A stretch of DNA of 64,000 nucleotides from Paenibacillus sp. SYP-B3998 (GTDB lineage: Bacteria; Bacillota; Bacilli; Paenibacillales; NBRC-103111), in NCBI RefSeq assembly GCF_010820665.1, contig NZ_JAAIKC010000002.1, forward strand, positions 1-64,000. The letters are read 5' to 3'. Below are positions 50,850-61,579 of the stretch, one piece after another. Every line of letters starts with the position of its first letter. The stretch's first letter is position 1. The position numbers were made by a program, and so were the translations under genes. Under the pieces are notes generated by a model. That model was given only the letters and a program-made list of their open reading frames with translations, was not told where the DNA came from and did no database searches.

Positions 50850-51503
50850 TCACTCGTCGCGCAGCTCTCTCTTATTTGCCCAATGCAATAAAGCAAATAA
50901 GACAGCACCCAGAGAAATCGGAATAAGGAAAAATAATTGATCCGCTTGCATATTAAATAATAGATATATCAAACCTAGTGGAAATAGTGAAAACATGGCG
51001 ATGCCTATAGCCATTCGATTACTTGCTGTAAAAGCAATGGTGCTATAACTGCTTTTGGGCACGAACGTGAAACCAAGCCTCTTCTTTTGAATAAAATAGC
51101 TTGTTAAAAAAACACAACCTGCCGTTAAAACTTGTAGCATGTAACCACTTGGTGAGTGACTCCCTGGGATATCCTGCATGAACCCCATTAGCTTCAATGC
51201 CATCAAGAGAATGGTCTGAATAATCGACAGCGTAATAAAACCTGTAACACTTAAGAGAGCTGAATAGAACACATGCACTTTAAACAACTGCCATATAAAC
51301 AAAAAAACCAAAATTAGCTGAACGAAAATGTCTAATCCAGCATAGCCATAAATCTCTCTTAACGAGAAGGAAATGAAACTGGCGATTACACATGCAAATA
51401 CGATGGAAACAACATCAATTTCAAATCTAAAAAAACGAAACGCTAAAAGGTAGATCGCGTATGTTTCAAGAATGCCAAAGAACATAAAAAGAAGGAAGTC
51501 CAT
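50850..51503 (-). CDS. Kinase-less AgrC-like membrane protein, paralogue 3
   Basis: The 217-aa protein has six to seven membrane segments and a short basic tail (HWANKRELRDE). The sequence FIQKKRLGFTFVPKSSYS (about 137-154) before the last two segments corresponds to similar places in the proteins at 29300-29974 and 37786-38475. No agrB or agrD is near it, and no kinase domain follows. It is a single gene with its own terminator. It may respond to a peptide made elsewhere; this is inference from layout. Confidence 0.6.
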   Translation of the reverse strand: MDFLLFMFFGILETYAIYLLAFRFFRFEIDVVSIVFACVIASFISFSLREIYGYAGLDIFVQLILVFLFIWQLFKVHVFYSALLSVTGFITLSIIQTILLMALKLMGFMQDIPGSHSPSGYMLQVLTAGCVFLTSYFIQKKRLGFTFVPKSSYSTIAFTASNRMAIGIAMFSLFPLGLIYLLFNMQADQLFFLIPISLGAVLFALLHWANKRELRDE

Positions 51504-51630
51504 TTACCCATGCTCCCATAAATCGATATCTGCTACTAACATTTACTATACTATTTCCAACTATTGAAAACAATATGATAACGACTTCCCTCACAGTAAA
51601 GACATTCAAGCGTTTTTGGGACAAACAAAT

Positions 51631-53085
51631 CTAAAGAATTGGGGAAATGAGCTTTGATATGGATTCCAAAAATCGGATGCGCAGAGACCGCTTTTCATAT
51701 TCTTCTAATGTCAATTCCAGACACCCCTCCATATCTTTCCAGAAGGTATGCTCCAGTTTTTTAGCCGTTTCAGCATGATAGATGAGCGCATTCGTTTCAA
51801 AATTGAGACGCAGACTCCGTATATCGAAATTTGCTGTGCCAACCGACGCCAGTTTCCCATCGACTACAATCGTCTTGGCATGAAGAAAACCTTGATCATA
51901 TAAGTAGCATTTCACACCGGCCCTAAGCAACTCCCCCACATAGTACAGGGAAGCCCAATGAACAAAGAGATGATCTGCTTTCTGAGGAATCATAATTCTC
52001 ACATCAATTCCTGACAGCGCAGCGATACGTAAAGCGTTCAGCATACTTTCTTCTGGAATGAAATAAGGAGTTTGAAGCAATATCCGACTCTTCGCTGTAT
52101 GAATCATTTTCAGAAATGTGTAAACGAAGTGCGGCCACGCCTCGTTAGGACCGCTAGCAACAATTTGCATGGGCACAGTCCCTTGTCCTTCCCTTTCCAT
52201 CCGTTCTGGGAAAAACTCTGGCAAAACATCCATTGGCGATGAGGAGGCTAAGTTCCAATCCAGGATAAACCGGGATTGCATCGCAAGCACAACACTCCCA
52301 GTTAACCTCAAATGTGTATCTCGCCAAAAACCGAACCGAGGATTTAAACCCAAATATTCGTTGCCAATATTAAAGCCACCCATGTAACCAATGTTGCCGT
52401 CAATAATGACCATTTTACGATGATTTCGATAGTTAACTCGGTAATTCAGAAACGGGATACGTGATGGAAAAAATGCGGCGACTTCTCCCCCGGCTTGAAC
52501 AAATTCCCGAAAAAATGCTTCTTTCAGCGAGCGAGAACCGATGTCATCATAAAGGAATCTAACTTGTAACCCCATCTTAGCCTTACGAGTCAAAGCCTCT
52601 ATGACTCTGTGCCCCAACTCATCGCTCTTAACGATGTAGTATTGAATATGGATATGTGTTTGCGCGGCGTCGATTTTCGCTATCAAGTCGTCGAATTTGG
52701 AAACACCTTCAGTGAAGATGTGAACATCGTTGTCCTGTGTCAAGAAAGAATCATTTGTCGCAACATTCAAATAGATGAGATCGCGGTATTGACTGACCAT
52801 CGGGTCGACATAAGGTAATGTGCCATCAGTTAACTGCTGCCTTTGCTCCGTGGTAATCATTTTAACCCTCTCTAGCATTTGCCGATTCCATTTATAGAGC
52901 TTTCTGCGGCTCAAGTTTTGACCGAGCATCACATAGAGTAAGAAACCGAGAATCGGAATAAATAAGAGCACCATGAGCCATGACCAAGTAGCAGCTACAT
53001 TACGACGTTCAAGAAAAACGACTGTCAACGCAAGTAAAATATTAATGACGAATAAACCTGTAAGTAAATTAGAAATCCAACTCAT
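51631..53085 (-). CDS. cls: Cardiolipin synthase
   Basis: The 484-aa enzyme joins phosphatidylglycerol molecules into cardiolipin at the membrane. Two N-terminal membrane segments (about 4-25 and 35-53) precede two phospholipase D (HKD) motifs. These are HRKMVIIDGNIGYMGG (His222, Lys224, Asp229) and HAKTIVVDGKLASVGTANFD (His402, Lys404, Asp409). The length is standard for bacterial Cls. A stop near 51631 leaves about 130 nt to the next gene. Confidence 0.95.
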   Translation of the reverse strand: MSWISNLLTGLFVINILLALTVVFLERRNVAATWSWLMVLLFIPILGFLLYVMLGQNLSRRKLYKWNRQMLERVKMITTEQRQQLTDGTLPYVDPMVSQYRDLIYLNVATNDSFLTQDNDVHIFTEGVSKFDDLIAKIDAAQTHIHIQYYIVKSDELGHRVIEALTRKAKMGLQVRFLYDDIGSRSLKEAFFREFVQAGGEVAAFFPSRIPFLNYRVNYRNHRKMVIIDGNIGYMGGFNIGNEYLGLNPRFGFWRDTHLRLTGSVVLAMQSRFILDWNLASSSPMDVLPEFFPERMEREGQGTVPMQIVASGPNEAWPHFVYTFLKMIHTAKSRILLQTPYFIPEESMLNALRIAALSGIDVRIMIPQKADHLFVHWASLYYVGELLRAGVKCYLYDQGFLHAKTIVVDGKLASVGTANFDIRSLRLNFETNALIYHAETAKKLEHTFWKDMEGCLELTLEEYEKRSLRIRFLESISKLISPIL

Positions 53086-53163
53086 AACAACACTCCATAT
53101 TCATTGTTGATATGGCTATTATACCTAAATATAGCCGCATTACCTATGAGCCTTCGCCGTTGG

Positions 53164-53361
53164 TTAGGCTATTTTTTTAATTAGGCAAAGTTTTCGCAAA
53201 TAATACACCCCGCCTACTTTAATAACATCGTCGGTATAAGCCTCCACCAATGCACCTGAATCTTCCAACTCACCATCAAACCACACCTCAACTGGTGTAT
53301 GAAAAAGCATGCAATGATACAAATCGACATCTGTGAAATAATTTTCTATCCGGCTCATCAT
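53164..53361 (-). CDS. Hypothetical protein, 65 aa
   Basis: This small protein is not recognised. I chose the ATG at 53361 because GAGAGGC lies about 10 nt upstream; a TTG at 53367 is also in frame. It has beta-rich composition with VEVWFDGELEDSGALVEAYT and DDVIKVGGVYYLRKLCLI, which suggests a small SH3-like or YkvS-type barrel. It is single, between cardiolipin synthase and the glycogen operon. Confidence 0.5.
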   Translation of the reverse strand: MMSRIENYFTDVDLYHCMLFHTPVEVWFDGELEDSGALVEAYTDDVIKVGGVYYLRKLCLIKKIA

Positions 53362-53433
53362 AAACAACTGCCTCTCAGGTATAGTTCATCTGGTATTGTT
53401 TTTATCGACAACTGGAGATGGATTCTAAAGAGA

Positions 53434-53487
53434 GATCATATAGAAAAGACTGGAAACCCTTGGGCCTCCAGTCTTTTCTATATGATC
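53434..53487 (-). terminator. Hairpin ending the glycogen operon
   Basis: A perfect 21-bp inverted repeat (53434-53454 with 53467-53487) with a 12-nt loop. It starts inside the glgA stop codon. The T-run is weak (TCTCTTT). Confidence 0.7.
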
Positions 53488-54922
53488 AATCATTCATCGT
53501 TTCTTTATAAAGAGCGACGTATTGCTGAGCTGATTTTTTCCAACTAAAGTCGCCTTTTTTCATATTTTGCTGAATCCGAAGCCAAGCTTCCCGATCATTC
53601 TTATAGAAAAATAAAGCACGGCGTAATGTATGCAACATGTCATGAGCATTATAATGGCTGAACGTAAATCCAGTTCCATCACCAACAAATTCATTGTAAG
53701 GCTGAACGGTATCTTTAAGTCCTCCAGTTTCTCTGACGATAGGCACCGAACGATAGCGAAGTGCGATCAATTGACCGATTCCGCAAGGCTCGAACTGGGA
53801 AGGCATCAGAAACAAATCTGAAGCCGCGTAAATTTGATGAGCCAATGCTTCATTAAAGGTCAGTTGAGCGGATACTTTATCAGGATGTGTCCGGGCTGCC
53901 TCACGAAACATTTGCTCATAGCTAGCCTCTCCAGTCCCTAGAACAACAAGTTGGATATCCAGAGACAAGATTTCTGAAAGTACATGTTGGATCAGATCCA
54001 GTCCCTTCTGCTGTACCAACCGGGTAACCAATGCAATCATCGGCACATGGCCATCTATAGGTAAACCAAAACGTTCTTGCAACGCCAGCTTGTTCTCCTG
54101 CTTCTTAGGCAGTGAATCCCGATAATTCACAACTAAATACGGATCCGTCAGTGGATCGAACACTTCATAGTCAATACCGTTAACAATTCCCGTTAACTGG
54201 TGGCTGCGATGACGCAACAGGCTGTCCAAGTATTCTCCATAATAAGGCGTTTGGATCTCCTCGGCATAGGTTTGACTTACCGTGGTAATGCGATCTGCAT
54301 AGAGCAGCCCACCTTTAAGAAAACTAGCGCCCCCATGCAGCTCGAGCGCAAGACCTGTGAAATGATCTTCGCTCAATCCGAGCAAATCTTTCAATACCGT
54401 TTGACTGAAAACACCCTGATACTTCAGGTTGTGGATGGTTGCAATTGTTCTAATCTGATGAAAAAATGGCAGATGACTGTAATGCGCCTTTAACAAAACA
54501 GGAATCATACCTGTTTGCCAATCGTGACAGTGTATCACATCAGGCTGAAAATCAAGAATGGGCAGCGCCTCGATTACCCCCCTGCAGAAGAAAGCAAAGC
54601 GCTCCGCTTCGTCTCCAAAACCGTAAAGACCCGTCCGTTTAAAGTAATATTCATTATCTACGAAGTAGAATGTTACGCCATCGTGCTGCAGCACTTCGAT
54701 CCCAATGTACTGTCTCCTCCAGCCTACATACACATCAAATACAGCCACAGAAGTCATCGCTTCTTGATATACCGCTGGAATGTCACCATACTTAGGCAGA
54801 ATCACTCGCACATCAAGTCCTTGACGGATGAGTTCCTTTGGCAGCGAGCCAATGACGTCGGCAAGGCCTCCTGTTTTGGCAAATGGTACGGCTTCAGATG
54901 CAGCAAACAAGATCCTCATCAT
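53486..54922 (-). CDS. glgA: Glycogen synthase
   Basis: This 478-aa GT5 glycogen synthase transfers glucose from ADP-glucose to the growing glycan. The start at 54922 is used because GGGAGAGGGAGTGGG lies just before it and the classic N-terminus MMRILFAASEAVPFAKTGGL begins there; the frame is open to 55063. Motifs are KTGGLADV (ADP-glucose contact, Lys near residue 16), PDVIHCHDWQTGM and the C-terminal EPCGIGQLIALRY with the catalytic Glu. It is last in the glgBCDA order. Confidence 0.96.
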   Translation of the reverse strand: MMRILFAASEAVPFAKTGGLADVIGSLPKELIRQGLDVRVILPKYGDIPAVYQEAMTSVAVFDVYVGWRRQYIGIEVLQHDGVTFYFVDNEYYFKRTGLYGFGDEAERFAFFCRGVIEALPILDFQPDVIHCHDWQTGMIPVLLKAHYSHLPFFHQIRTIATIHNLKYQGVFSQTVLKDLLGLSEDHFTGLALELHGGASFLKGGLLYADRITTVSQTYAEEIQTPYYGEYLDSLLRHRSHQLTGIVNGIDYEVFDPLTDPYLVVNYRDSLPKKQENKLALQERFGLPIDGHVPMIALVTRLVQQKGLDLIQHVLSEILSLDIQLVVLGTGEASYEQMFREAARTHPDKVSAQLTFNEALAHQIYAASDLFLMPSQFEPCGIGQLIALRYRSVPIVRETGGLKDTVQPYNEFVGDGTGFTFSHYNAHDMLHTLRRALFFYKNDREAWLRIQQNMKKGDFSWKKSAQQYVALYKETMND

Positions 54923-55099
54923 CCCACTCCCTCTCCCCTTATTTCGAAAATCATCATTGAGAACGAAGCTTGTCGAATGACGCCTCGTCTTCAAATCTTG
55001 AACTAAAAAAGGGGAACTTCGGTACTGACTTAGATTACCTAAGCTCGGTTCCTCGTTCTCCATTTGCCGGTCAACCTCCTAGATTGTGAGGCTGATTTT

Positions 55100-56209
55100 T
55101 TAAATTACCTTCGTCTTCGCAGCGATGAAAGGTGCTTTGTTGTCGCCTGTGAGCACGCGACCGCGGCTTATGAAGACATCTTTGTCAAGGATGGCATTTT
55201 CAATGATAACATTTTCCTCGATCTCGCAATTTTGCAAAATGATGCTGTTCTTTACATAAGCACCCTTACGAATTTTCACACCGCGGAACAGGATGCTATT
55301 CTCAACTTTCCCCTCGATCGTGCACCCGTTGGCAATCAGAGCGTTTTTGGCAGCTGCGCTGTCCAAATATTTAGCTGGCGGCTCATCCTTGACTTTCGTA
55401 TAAACCAGATTTTTCTGGAAGAATAGCTCTCTCCAAATCACTGGATTTAGAAGCTGCATGCTGTGCTTGTAATAGCCTTGAATGGAATTTACAACACCCA
55501 CATGCCCCTCGAAATGATAGCCATAAACGCTAAGCTTATCAATATTTTTCATAATACCGTCACGGACCAAATGATCATAGCCTTGAGCCAAGCAGGATTC
55601 AACCATGTCGAGCAAGAGCGCTTTGCTCATGATGTACATTTCCATCGAAATATTATTTGTGCGAAGGCGTCCTGTATGATCTTCCATGACCGTCACTTGA
55701 CCGCTATCCTTTACCGCGAGACGACGGAATTTACCGTGAATCTCCTCATCCGTCTGCTTATAAATGATTGTAATGTCCGCTTGCGTATCCTCATGATAAC
55801 GCACCGCATCCTTCAAATCGATGTTGCAAACCATATGGCTGCGCGAAATAATGACGAATTCTTCCTTACCCCGGTAGAAATAATCCCTGTGACTGTAGAA
55901 TTGGTACAAGTCTCCGCGGGATATGCCTGTGGGCTCATCCGTAACAGAAGGAAGTACGAATAATCCGCCTCGCTTCCTGTCCAAATCCCACTCTTTTCCC
56001 GAACCCAAATGGTCCATCAGAGAACGATACTTATGCTGAGTGAATACAGCGACATTATCGATTCCAGAGTTCACCATGCTAGAAAGTGTAAAATCAATTA
56101 GGCGATAACGCCCCCCGTAAGGTACAGAAGCAGGACAGCGAAAATAAGTCAGTTCCTCCAAATCATCCGGTTCATTCACTAAATTGATGACACCCATCAC
56201 ATGCTTCAT
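55100..56209 (-). CDS. glgD: GlgD, ADP-glucose pyrophosphorylase partner subunit
   Basis: The 369-aa GlgD is the second subunit of heterotetrameric ADP-glucose pyrophosphorylases in Firmicutes. The nucleotidyltransferase fold shows [20 protein letters not shown] (about 24-43) and [20 protein letters not shown] left-handed beta-helix follows with [20 protein letters not shown] and [17 protein letters not shown]. The glycine-rich GGxGxRL signature of GlgC is missing (residues 1-20 differ), as expected of GlgD. It overlaps the glgC stop by 4 nt. Confidence 0.95.
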   Translation of the reverse strand: MKHVMGVINLVNEPDDLEELTYFRCPASVPYGGRYRLIDFTLSSMVNSGIDNVAVFTQHKYRSLMDHLGSGKEWDLDRKRGGLFVLPSVTDEPTGISRGDLYQFYSHRDYFYRGKEEFVIISRSHMVCNIDLKDAVRYHEDTQADITIIYKQTDEEIHGKFRRLAVKDSGQVTVMEDHTGRLRTNNISMEMYIMSKALLLDMVESCLAQGYDHLVRDGIMKNIDKLSVYGYHFEGHVGVVNSIQGYYKHSMQLLNPVIWRELFFQKNLVYTKVKDEPPAKYLDSAAAKNALIANGCTIEGKVENSILFRGVKIRKGAYVKNSIILQNCEIEENVIIENAILDKDVFISRGRVLTGDNKAPFIAAKTKVI

Positions 56210-57363
56210 TTGAACTCATCCCTTCTGATTTGTATTCCCTCAACTCGTTCATTGCCGCCAATCAATACAATTTCACCTTTTCCATCGATGTTTGCGCCAT
56301 CTTCTACGATCGTATTTTCGCCAATAATCGCTTTATGAATAGTTACATGACTGCCGATTTTTGCGTTTGGCATAATTACAGAGTCACGAATTACAGTACC
56401 CTCTCCCACCTGCACGCCATAAAATAAGACAGAATGATCAACATCGCCAAAAATCGCACAACCCTCGTTCACAAGTGAGCGCCGCACATTTGCCATTGGG
56501 GCAATATATTGAGCAGGTTGGTAAGGATTCGGGGAATACACGCGCCAATTTTTATCGTTCAAATTCAGCTCATTTTTATCGTCAAGCAAATCCATATTCG
56601 CTTCCCAAAGACTACCGATAGTCCCAACATCCTTCCAGTAACCTTCGAATGGATAGGCAAACATGCGGGCTTCATCCTTCAGCATTAACGGAATAATGTC
56701 TTTGCCAAAATCCTTGCTGGAATGCGGATTCTCCTCATCCTTTATTAAATAAGATTTCAACACGCTCCAATTGAAAATATAAATCCCCATTGAAGCTAGA
56801 TTACTGTTTGCTTCTTTTGGTTTTTCAGCAAATTCCGTAATCTCCTGCTGGTCATTTACACTCATAATTCCGAAACGATTCGTTTCTTCCCATTTGACTT
56901 CAATTACAGCAATCGTAGCATCTGCTTTTTTCTGTTTATGGTAATCCAGCATCAAATCATAATTCATTTTATAGATGTGGTCACCTGAGATAACCAATAC
57001 ATATTCAGGGTCATGCTGTTCAATAAATCCAATATTTTGATAAATCGCATTCGCTGTGCCTTTGTACCAGTCACCGCCTTTTTGCTCCATGAAGGGTGGC
57101 AATACCGTTACGCCGCCATACTTGCGGTCCAAATCCCATGAACTCCCAATTCCGATATAAGAGTTCAGAACAAGAGGCTGATACTGCGTCAGTACGCCTA
57201 CGGTATCTATGCCAGAATTCGTACAATTACTAAGAGTAAAATCAATAATTCGGTATTTACCGCCGAAATGAACAGCGGGTTTGGCCAAATTTTTCGTCAA
57301 TACGCCTAATCTTCGTCCTTCTCCTCCTGCGAGGAGCATGGCAACACATTCTTTGCTGCGCAT
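56206..57363 (-). CDS. glgC: Glucose-1-phosphate adenylyltransferase
   Basis: The 385-aa GlgC makes ADP-glucose from glucose-1-phosphate and ATP. Motifs are [20 protein letters not shown] (nucleotide loop, about 9-28), [33 protein letters not shown] (about 121-140) and [21 protein letters not shown] hexapeptide beta-helix end contains [31 protein letters not shown] precedes the ATG. Its first 58 nt lie inside the end of glgB. Confidence 0.97.
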   Translation of the reverse strand: MRSKECVAMLLAGGEGRRLGVLTKNLAKPAVHFGGKYRIIDFTLSNCTNSGIDTVGVLTQYQPLVLNSYIGIGSSWDLDRKYGGVTVLPPFMEQKGGDWYKGTANAIYQNIGFIEQHDPEYVLVISGDHIYKMNYDLMLDYHKQKKADATIAVIEVKWEETNRFGIMSVNDQQEITEFAEKPKEANSNLASMGIYIFNWSVLKSYLIKDEENPHSSKDFGKDIIPLMLKDEARMFAYPFEGYWKDVGTIGSLWEANMDLLDDKNELNLNDKNWRVYSPNPYQPAQYIAPMANVRRSLVNEGCAIFGDVDHSVLFYGVQVGEGTVIRDSVIMPNAKIGSHVTIHKAIIGENTIVEDGANIDGKGEIVLIGGNERVEGIQIRRDEFK

Positions 57364-59309
57364 AGCTGATTTCCCCCTTCAAGTTCCTCAATCTCGGTTT
57401 GGCATACGTCAATGCACTTGATATAGATAGCCGCAAGCGGCGGGATACATAGAGCTAGACTATAGGGGAAATCGTGCCAGGATCGTAATTCACTAGAACG
57501 AGGCTCAGAATTGCCTTGACCCGAACCGCCGTAAGCTGGTGAATCGCTGTTAAATACTTCTTGATATACGCCATGTTTTGGAACGCCAATCCGGTAATCG
57601 GGATGAACGACAGGTGTAAAATTACAAATGAGAATCAGATCATCCTCAGCCTTTTTACCTTTTCGCATAAAAGTAACTACGCTTTGGCTTTCATCGTGAG
57701 GATTGATCCATTGGAATCCTTGAGCATGATGATCAAGCTCCCATAAAGCAGGCTCACTCAAATAAAATTGATTGAGCGCCTTCACATAGCTTTGCATCTC
57801 TCGATGCTTGTCGAATTGTTCGAGTAAAAACCAATCGACTTCCTCCAAATCTTTCCACTCATCGAATTGTCCGAATTCACTGCCCATAAATAACAGCTTT
57901 TTACCAGGATGGCCCATCATATAGCCATATAAAACGCGAAGATTAGCGAATTTTTGCCAATAATCGCCTGGCATTTTATGCAGGAGCGAACGTTTACCAT
58001 GGACAACCTCATCATGGGAAAACGGTAAAATATAATTTTCCGAAAATGTATACATAAATGAAAAAGTAATCAGCTTGTGATGATACTTTCTGGCGATCGG
58101 ATCTAATTTCATATACCTCAGCATATCGTTCATCCAGCCCATATTCCATTTGTAGTTGAACCCAAGCCCGCCATCATGAACAGGTGCCGTTACTAACGGC
58201 CAGTCAGTGGAATCCTCTGCCATCATGAGCGCATCCGGAAAGTATGAAAATACAACTTGATTCAGCTTACGCAAAAAAGCTACAGCCTCCGGGTTATCAT
58301 TCCCGCCGAACTGATTATGAATAGGCGTCTCATTCCATCTGCCGAAATTCAAATGGAGCATGCTCGCTACGGCATCCACCCGTATCCCATCCATATGATA
58401 CATGTCCATCCAAAAGACCGCATTGGAGATCAAAAAACTTTGAACTTCTGGTCTTCCAAAATCAAATGTGAGCGTACCCCATTCCAGCTTCTCTGCTTTA
58501 CGTGGATCTTCATATTCGTATAGCGGACTACCGTCAAATTGTCGTAAACCATGATCGTCTTTGCAAAAATGGCCTGGCACCCAGTCCATGATAACGCCAA
58601 TTCCGCGCTGATGGCAGCGGTCGACGAAATGCATGAAATCCTTCGGCGAACCGTGGCGACTTGTAACCGAGTAATACCCCGTCGCCTGATACCCCCACGA
58701 GCGGTCAAAAGGATGCTCTGCGAGCGGCATTAACTCAATATGTGTATACCCCATGTCTGCCGCGTAATCTACGAGTTCGAGTGCTAATTGCTCATACGTA
58801 TATAATTCTTCACTTTGAAGGTCTTTTTTACGCCATGTGCCTAAATGCACCTCATAAATAGAGAGCGGTTTATCATAAAGGGGACTGTTCTGTTTGTGTT
58901 GCTGCCACGATTGATCCTGCCAATCATAACCAGCCAAGTCAACAATACGGGAAGCCGTACCAGGACGAAGCTCAGAGTAAAAAGCATATGGATCTGCTTT
59001 CAACAGTACTTGTCCACTTTGACTATGAATTTCGAATTTGTAATAATCGCCTTCGCGGGCTTCTGGCACGAATAATATCCATACCCCTAGTGAGCTCAGT
59101 CGTTCCATTCGATGAGTCCCTGAGATCCATCCGTTGAAATCTCCAAGTAGATGAACCTGTCTGGCATGTGGCGCCCAAACCGCAAAGCGAACGCCTTCTT
59201 GCCCCAACGTCTTGCTGACATGTGCGCCCAAAAGTCGATAACTGTGGTAAAGTGACCCTTCATGAAGTAAAAATAAATCTTCTGCGCTGAGAATACCTTG
59301 CGTCCTCAC
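57306..59309 (-). CDS. glgB: 1,4-alpha-glucan branching enzyme
   Basis: The 667-aa GH13 branching enzyme has a CBM48 domain (about 20-130, [20 protein letters not shown]) and a catalytic barrel. The barrel contains [57 protein letters not shown] with the nucleophile Asp, [10 protein letters not shown] with the acid Glu and [17 protein letters not shown] with the stabilising Asp. The C-terminal tail is about 30 residues longer than usual and Cys-rich near the end. It overlaps glgC, so its tail region doubles as the glgC ribosome site. It is the first gene of the operon. Confidence 0.97.
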   Translation of the reverse strand: MRTQGILSAEDLFLLHEGSLYHSYRLLGAHVSKTLGQEGVRFAVWAPHARQVHLLGDFNGWISGTHRMERLSSLGVWILFVPEAREGDYYKFEIHSQSGQVLLKADPYAFYSELRPGTASRIVDLAGYDWQDQSWQQHKQNSPLYDKPLSIYEVHLGTWRKKDLQSEELYTYEQLALELVDYAADMGYTHIELMPLAEHPFDRSWGYQATGYYSVTSRHGSPKDFMHFVDRCHQRGIGVIMDWVPGHFCKDDHGLRQFDGSPLYEYEDPRKAEKLEWGTLTFDFGRPEVQSFLISNAVFWMDMYHMDGIRVDAVASMLHLNFGRWNETPIHNQFGGNDNPEAVAFLRKLNQVVFSYFPDALMMAEDSTDWPLVTAPVHDGGLGFNYKWNMGWMNDMLRYMKLDPIARKYHHKLITFSFMYTFSENYILPFSHDEVVHGKRSLLHKMPGDYWQKFANLRVLYGYMMGHPGKKLLFMGSEFGQFDEWKDLEEVDWFLLEQFDKHREMQSYVKALNQFYLSEPALWELDHHAQGFQWINPHDESQSVVTFMRKGKKAEDDLILICNFTPVVHPDYRIGVPKHGVYQEVFNSDSPAYGGSGQGNSEPRSSELRSWHDFPYSLALCIPPLAAIYIKCIDVCQTEIEELEGGNQLCAAKNVLPCSSQEEKDED

Positions 59310-59530
59310 ACAATCACCTCCTGATTCATCTAGTAGCGGTAACTCCGTGCTCGCAACCTATCTAAACGCCTAGATGACTGGATGAAAGCTGACTTCCAGC
59401 TCCTTCTATAGAGTACAAATACTACAAGCGAGTAAAGAAATCCTTCAATTTTCTCCTAAGAAAAAAAGGGAATTATTTGAGAGATGGTGAATTGTTAAGA
59501 TAGAACATGTTGAAAGGTGGAATATTAGCA

Positions 59531-60655
59531 ATGAAGGACAAAATGAAAGGACTTATTGTCGGCTTGACGATCGGTTCCTTATTGAGTGGCACAGCAGCGT
59601 TTGCTGCAAGCAGTCAAATTGATGTAGCTTTCCGAAACCTCAAGTATATGTTTGACGGTGTTGAAAAAGCACCCGCAGAAGGAAAAGGGTTTATTTACGA
59701 GGGCTCCACCTATGTACCCCTTAAATTTGTAAGTGAAGCACTTGGGAAAGCTGTGGAGTGGGATGAAACAAATGAAACGATTTGGATCGGCAGCAACCCG
59801 TCTCATATCGTAGCGACTTACAAAGGTGGTAAGGTGACCAAAGGCGAGTTCGAAACGTATTTGGCACTGCAAACTTTCTTTTACCCAGACTATGCATCCT
59901 CTCAAAATGATCCTGAATTTCAACAATACATAGTCAAAGAGCTGATTCAGAACCGGATTTTATCCAGCAAGGCTTCAGAGACCGATCTGGCAGCCGCTAA
60001 GGATAGCGCATCGAAGCAAATTGCAGCTTGGAAAACGAAAATTACTGAATCGGCTGCAGTCGATCAATTGAAACAGATCAAGCTAACCGAGGCTGACTTG
60101 TACAACTCCATTGTAGAAAGCCTAAGTGTGCAAAGTTATATCAACTCAAGTATCTCAGATGAGCAGTTAAAAGCCAAATATGACGAAATCCTTAAAGCAA
60201 ACGAAGGTGCCTACACCATCGCTTCGCTCCGTCATATCCTGATTGGCCTGAATGACAGCGCCACTCAAAAAGTGCTTCGAACAAAAGAAGAAGCACTTGC
60301 TCGCGCCAAAGAAGTGCAGCAGAAGCTGAAAAACGGCGAAGACTTCACCAGTCTAGCTAAAACCTACTCAGACGATCCAGGTTCCAAAGACAATGGCGGT
60401 CTTTATTCAGATGTAGAAGTGAGCCAGTGGGTTGCTGGATTTAAGAAAGCTGCAATCAGTCTGACTCTGAATACAATCAGTGACCCTGTAGAAACAGAAT
60501 TCGGCTATCACGTAATGAAAGTGGAATCACGCAGTGTGAAAACTTTTGATTCTGTAAAAGCTCAAATCAAAAACGAGCTGTCACAAGAACATTCGCAAGC
60601 TTTTATGGAAAAAGAACTGCCAGCCTTGATTGAAAAGATCGATTTAGGACAATAA
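59531..60655 (+). CDS. PrsA-like secreted peptidyl-prolyl isomerase with stalk domain
   Basis: The 374-aa protein has a signal peptide (about 1-26, LIVGLTIGSLLSGTAAFAAS). A copper-amine-oxidase-type stalk module comes next (about 28-90, YMFDGVEKAPAEGKGFIYEG, STYVPLKFVSEALGKAVEWD). Helical SurA/PrsA regions flank a parvulin domain (about 225-320, IASLRHILIGLND, EDFTSLAKTYSDDPGSKDNG, EFGYHVMKVES). There is no lipobox, unlike classical PrsA. The start at 59531 is used since AAGGTGG lies upstream; the frame is open to 59507. It probably folds exported proteins at the cell surface. Confidence 0.88.
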   Translation: MKDKMKGLIVGLTIGSLLSGTAAFAASSQIDVAFRNLKYMFDGVEKAPAEGKGFIYEGSTYVPLKFVSEALGKAVEWDETNETIWIGSNPSHIVATYKGGKVTKGEFETYLALQTFFYPDYASSQNDPEFQQYIVKELIQNRILSSKASETDLAAAKDSASKQIAAWKTKITESAAVDQLKQIKLTEADLYNSIVESLSVQSYINSSISDEQLKAKYDEILKANEGAYTIASLRHILIGLNDSATQKVLRTKEEALARAKEVQQKLKNGEDFTSLAKTYSDDPGSKDNGGLYSDVEVSQWVAGFKKAAISLTLNTISDPVETEFGYHVMKVESRSVKTFDSVKAQIKNELSQEHSQAFMEKELPALIEKIDLGQ

Positions 60656-60709
60656 ATGGTGTACAATGGGTGTTTGACCAAGTATACAAGTTGAAGGATG
60701 GATTACAGC

Positions 60710-61576
60710 ATGTTTTATGCAAAAGATTGGACCGATTATGAGCTTCTGGATACCGGCGGCGGCGAAAAGCTAGAACGTTGGGGCACTTACGTGCTAAGAA
60801 GACCGGATCCTCAAATTATATGGCCGCTTGAAAAAGAAACACCGGCTTGGAAGTCAGCCGATGCCCACTATCACCGCAGTTCCAGCGGAGGCGGACAATG
60901 GGAGCAGCACTCGGAACTGCCAGAACGTTGGACGATTACTTATGACCAGAAACTGACGTTTTATATTAAGCCGACAGGCTTCAAACATACCGGCTTGTTC
61001 CCAGAACAGGCTGTCAACTGGAAATGGATGATCGAGAAAATTCAACAAGCAGGCCGTCCGATTAAGGTTCTCAACCTTTTTGCCTATACTGGCGGAGCTT
61101 CGCTGGCTTGCGCTTACGCAGGTGCGGAGGTTTGTCACGTGGATGCCTCCAAAGGCGTAGTCAATTGGGCGAAGGAGAATCTTCAGCTGTCTGGTATGGG
61201 CAGCCGTCCTGTACGTTTTATTACAGACGACGTCTTCAAATTCGTACAGAGAGAACAGCGCCGCGGAAGTAAATACGACGCAATCATTATGGACCCTCCT
61301 TCCTATGGAAGAGGGCCTAACGGGGAAACTTGGAAGCTAGAGGATGACCTTCACCCGTTCATCCAAACTTGTATGTCCATCTTGACGGACGATCCGCTAT
61401 TTCTGTTGATTAATTCTTACACAACAGGTATTTCATCCACTGTCCTTCATAACATCCTCTCCATGGCGATGAAGAACAAGCATGGTGGTACGATTTCCAG
61501 CGGTGAAATCGGTCTGCCTATCACCCATTCCGGCTTGATGCTGCCTTGCGGCATTCTGGGACGCTGGGAGGCGTAA
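60710..61576 (+). CDS. Class I SAM-dependent rRNA methyltransferase-like protein
   Basis: The 288-aa protein has an N-terminal beta-rich part and a Rossmann domain with VLNLFAYTGGASLACAYAGA (SAM motif I, about 116-135), VCHVDASKGVVNWAKEN and the catalytic IIMDPPSYGRGPNGETW (about 190-206). The DPPSYGRGP pattern occurs in RlmI/RlmK-type 23S rRNA cytosine methyltransferases. It lacks the usual PUA domain. The start at 60710 follows GAAGGATGG. It lies 3 nt before the pseudouridine synthase gene, so both are probably one operon for RNA modification. Confidence 0.85.
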   Translation: MFYAKDWTDYELLDTGGGEKLERWGTYVLRRPDPQIIWPLEKETPAWKSADAHYHRSSSGGGQWEQHSELPERWTITYDQKLTFYIKPTGFKHTGLFPEQAVNWKWMIEKIQQAGRPIKVLNLFAYTGGASLACAYAGAEVCHVDASKGVVNWAKENLQLSGMGSRPVRFITDDVFKFVQREQRRGSKYDAIIMDPPSYGRGPNGETWKLEDDLHPFIQTCMSILTDDPLFLLINSYTTGISSTVLHNILSMAMKNKHGGTISSGEIGLPITHSGLMLPCGILGRWEA

Positions 61577-61579
61577 AGG

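Noticed and set aside
53630..55963. Plus-strand frames opposite glgA and glgD
   Set aside because: Shadows of strongly coding genes on the minus strand, without start signals.
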